DNA of 23,242 bases from Collinsella sp. TF08-11AT (lineage in GTDB: Bacteria; Actinomycetota; Coriobacteriia; Coriobacteriales; Coriobacteriaceae): NCBI RefSeq assembly GCF_003437035.1, contig NZ_QSRL01000020.1, positions 1-23,242 of the forward strand, written 5' to 3'. Under the pieces are notes generated by a model. It did no database searches, was not told the origin of the DNA, and saw only the letters and a program-made list of their open reading frames with translations. Below, piece by piece: positions 21,198 to 23,242 of the stretch; the first letter of the stretch is position 1, and each line of letters begins with the position of its first letter. Both the position numbers and the translations under genes were made by a program.

Positions 21198-23214
21198 GCG
21201 CGGTCTCCTCTTCGATCTGGGTGGAAAGCTCCAGCCATTCGTCCTCGAGCTTGGGCAGCTCTTGCTTAAGGCCGTTATATTCCCCCAGCGCGGCGTTGAA
21301 CTTGTCTTGATCGGCATAAAGCTCTTCGCTTGCCATCAATTCCATAAGCTCGTCATAGCGGGCACGCTTTTTGTCGAGCTCCGTCTCGATCTTCTTGAGC
21401 TGGTTGCGCACGTCCTTGAGCTTTTTGTTGAGCGCAGCGCGGGCCTGGGCCTCGGCGCGCTTTTGCTCCTTGGTCTTTTTACCCTCGGCCGGCTTGGGGG
21501 CGGCGGGCGCATCGGACTGGGCCGCGGTGACCTTAGCGGACTTGGTCGCGGCCGGTGCACTCTCCCCCGCCGCCTCGGCGGCGGCGCGGGCTGCGAGGTC
21601 CTCGCGCTTGTAGAGATAGTAGTCGTAGTCGCCGTCATAGACCGTGACCTTGCCGTCGCGGATGTCGATGACGCGGTTGGCAACGGCGCGCACCAGGTGC
21701 TCGTCGTGGCTGATCAGCACGATGGTGCCAGGGAAGTTTTGCAGGGCGTTCTCGAGCATGTCCACCGAGTCGATGTCTAGGTGGTTGGTGGGCTCGTCCA
21801 GGCACAGGAGCGCCTCGGGGGCCACGAGCATCTTGGCGAGTGCCAGACGCGCCTTTTCTCCGCCGGAGAGGACGCGTACCTGCTTCTCGATGGAGTCGTT
21901 GTCGCTAAACAGGAAGGCGCCCAGCAGGCTGCGCTGCTGCGGCACGGTCCACTTGGGCGTGACGGTGTCGATCTCTTGCAGGACGGTGTTGGACTCGGTC
22001 ATGCCTTCGAGTGCGTGCTGGGCGTAGTAGGCTACGCCGACGTTGGTGCCCAGGTCCCGGGTGCCGGTGGTGGGCGGCTCCAGGCCGGCGAGGATCTTCA
22101 TGAGCGTGGACTTGCCGGCGCCGTTGGGGCCGACGAGCGCCACATGCTCGCCGCGGTAGAGCTTGAGGTCGATGTCGCTGTAGATGTGCTTGTCGCCGTA
22201 GGACTTGGATACGCCCTCGAGGCCGACGACCATGTCGCCGGAGCGCGGCGGGTCGGGGAACTTGAAGTCGATGTGCTTGTGGCCCTCGGGCAGGATGACG
22301 AGCTCCTTTTTGATCTGCTCGATCTTGCGGATGCGCTCCTGCGCCTGGGCGGCCTTGGTGGGCTTATAGCGGAACTTGTCGACGAAGACCTGCATGTGGG
22401 CGATGTCGCGCTCCTGGGCGGCGCGCTTGGCGCGCATCTGCTCCAGGTTGTCCTCGCGCTGCTTGAGGTAGCTGCTGTAGTTGCCGGTGTAGGTGGTCAC
22501 GCGGCGGTTCTCGAGGGCGGCGACGTGGTCGACGCAGGCGTCCATGAAGGCGCGGTCGTGGCTGACGATGAGGACGGCGCCGTCGTAGTTGGCGATAAAG
22601 CCGCGCAGCCACTGGACGCTCTCGAGGTCCAGGTGATTGGTGGGCTCGTCCAGCAGCAGCAGGTCGGGGTGGCGCAGGAAAAGCTTTGCCAGCGCGATAC
22701 GCATCTGCCAGCCGCCGGAGAACTCGGAGCACGGGCGCTCAAAGTCAGTGACCTTAAAGCCCAGGCCGGACAGGATCTTGCGGGCGTTGCTCTCGAGCTC
22801 GTAGCCGCCCAGGTGTTCAAAGCGGTCTTGGACCTGGCCGTACTCGTTAAGGAGTGCGTCGACGTCCTTGCCCTGCTCGGAGAGCTCGGTGATCTGGGCC
22901 TGCAGCTCGTTGGCGCGCTCGCCCATGCGGCGGATTTCCTTGGCGGCGGCCATGACCTCGGCTAGGATGGTGGTGTCCTTTTGCTCTAGGTTGGTTTCTT
23001 GCTCTAGATAGCCCACGTGGCAGTCCTTGGCGTACTGGACCTGGCCGGCATCTGGACTGTCGATGCCCATGATGATTTTGAGCATGGTGGTTTTGCCGGC
23101 GCCGTTGGGTCCCACGAGCGCAAAACGCTCGCCGGGGTTGATCTGGAAGGACGCGCCGCTAAAGAGGACGCGCGCGCCGAAGCTTTTTTCGATCTTGTCG
23201 ACCAGGAGGATCAT
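21184..23214 (-). CDS. ABC-F family ATPase
   Basis: 676 residues with two ABC cassettes in one chain and no membrane segment, as in ABC-F proteins that act on the ribosome. Cassette 1: GPNGAGKT (35-42), FSGGW as signature (165-169), [12 protein letters not shown] (185-196). Cassette 2: GPNGAGKS (362-369), [12 protein letters not shown] (449-460), [10 protein letters not shown] (471-480). The linker between them (about 240-320) carries the [20 protein letters not shown] block typical of the P-site tRNA interaction motif. A Lys/Ala-rich stretch (545-590) leads to a C-terminal coiled coil (about 590-670) like that of Uup/YdiF types. It is most likely a housekeeping translation factor; antibiotic resistance cannot be excluded or claimed. 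ATG 23214 is close to the window edge, so its promoter is not visible. Confidence 0.93.
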   Translation of the reverse strand: MILLVDKIEKSFGARVLFSGASFQINPGERFALVGPNGAGKTTMLKIIMGIDSPDAGQVQYAKDCHVGYLEQETNLEQKDTTILAEVMAAAKEIRRMGERANELQAQITELSEQGKDVDALLNEYGQVQDRFEHLGGYELESNARKILSGLGFKVTDFERPCSEFSGGWQMRIALAKLFLRHPDLLLLDEPTNHLDLESVQWLRGFIANYDGAVLIVSHDRAFMDACVDHVAALENRRVTTYTGNYSSYLKQREDNLEQMRAKRAAQERDIAHMQVFVDKFRYKPTKAAQAQERIRKIEQIKKELVILPEGHKHIDFKFPDPPRSGDMVVGLEGVSKSYGDKHIYSDIDLKLYRGEHVALVGPNGAGKSTLMKILAGLEPPTTGTRDLGTNVGVAYYAQHALEGMTESNTVLQEIDTVTPKWTVPQQRSLLGAFLFSDNDSIEKQVRVLSGGEKARLALAKMLVAPEALLCLDEPTNHLDIDSVDMLENALQNFPGTIVLISHDEHLVRAVANRVIDIRDGKVTVYDGDYDYYLYKREDLAARAAAEAAGESAPAATKSAKVTAAQSDAPAAPKPAEGKKTKEQKRAEAQARAALNKKLKDVRNQLKKIETELDKKRARYDELMELMASEELYADQDKFNAALGEYNGLKQELPKLEDEWLELSTQIEEETARELS

Positions 23215-23242
23215 GGTGCCGCCTTTGACCTTGTGTGCCTAT

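Overview
The window looks like a chromosomal piece of a high-GC Gram-positive anaerobe. The best guess is a member of the Coriobacteriia, in the range of Collinsella. That assignment is an inference from GC-rich codon use, gene order and the style of the proteins; no marker gene in the window proves it. The window divides at a tRNA-Pro gene near position 6,000.

Left part, 1 to about 5,940: an accessory region of mixed strands, lower GC and poorly known genes. In order it holds the tail of an unidentified gene; a small membrane-anchored protein; a cluster of strong hairpins; the C-terminal half of a DEDDh exonuclease (a relic); and a minus-strand group of a TlpA-like thiol-disulfide protein split by an in-frame stop, a secreted five-cysteine peptide and a small membrane protein. 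Further on are another small membrane protein, a zinc-ribbon/membrane/TPR-like protein and, diverging from it, a type IVb (Flp/Tad-like) prepilin fused to a DUF6273 domain. The prepilin gene carries a run of nine G near its 5' end. Either neighbouring run length puts translation into a frame with an early stop, so this is a candidate phase-variable pilus adhesin. A 20-bp dyad lies in the divergent promoter region, and a strong terminator closes the pilin gene.

Middle, 5,477 to 6,131: a 421-base stretch with no supported gene but several inverted repeats, then a tRNA-Pro(GGG) on the minus strand with its own likely promoter and a perfect terminator.

Right part, 6,140 to 23,214: eighteen minus-strand genes packed with gaps of at most 84 bases, often with ATGA or 8-14 base overlaps. 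They probably form one long transcription unit or a few overlapping ones. In transcription order: ABC-F ATPase, small membrane protein, M50 metalloprotease, scpA, scpB, rluB-type pseudouridine synthase, cmk, plsC, ispH, a PDZ/radical-SAM/DUF512 protein, der, plsY, gpsA, rpe, a cysteine desulfurase, a Nif3-like protein, a coiled-coil zinc-ribbon protein and coaBC. These are housekeeping functions: chromosome condensation (ScpAB), ribosome maturation and translation (Der, RluB, ABC-F), phospholipid synthesis (GpsA, PlsY, PlsC form a consecutive pathway), isoprenoids (IspH), nucleotides (Cmk), pentose phosphate (Rpe), sulfur mobilisation and coenzyme A synthesis.

The points most worth following are the phase-variable pilin-DUF6273 fusion with its operator-like dyad, and the disulfide-protein/secreted-peptide group that resembles a bacteriocin cassette with a broken TlpA gene.
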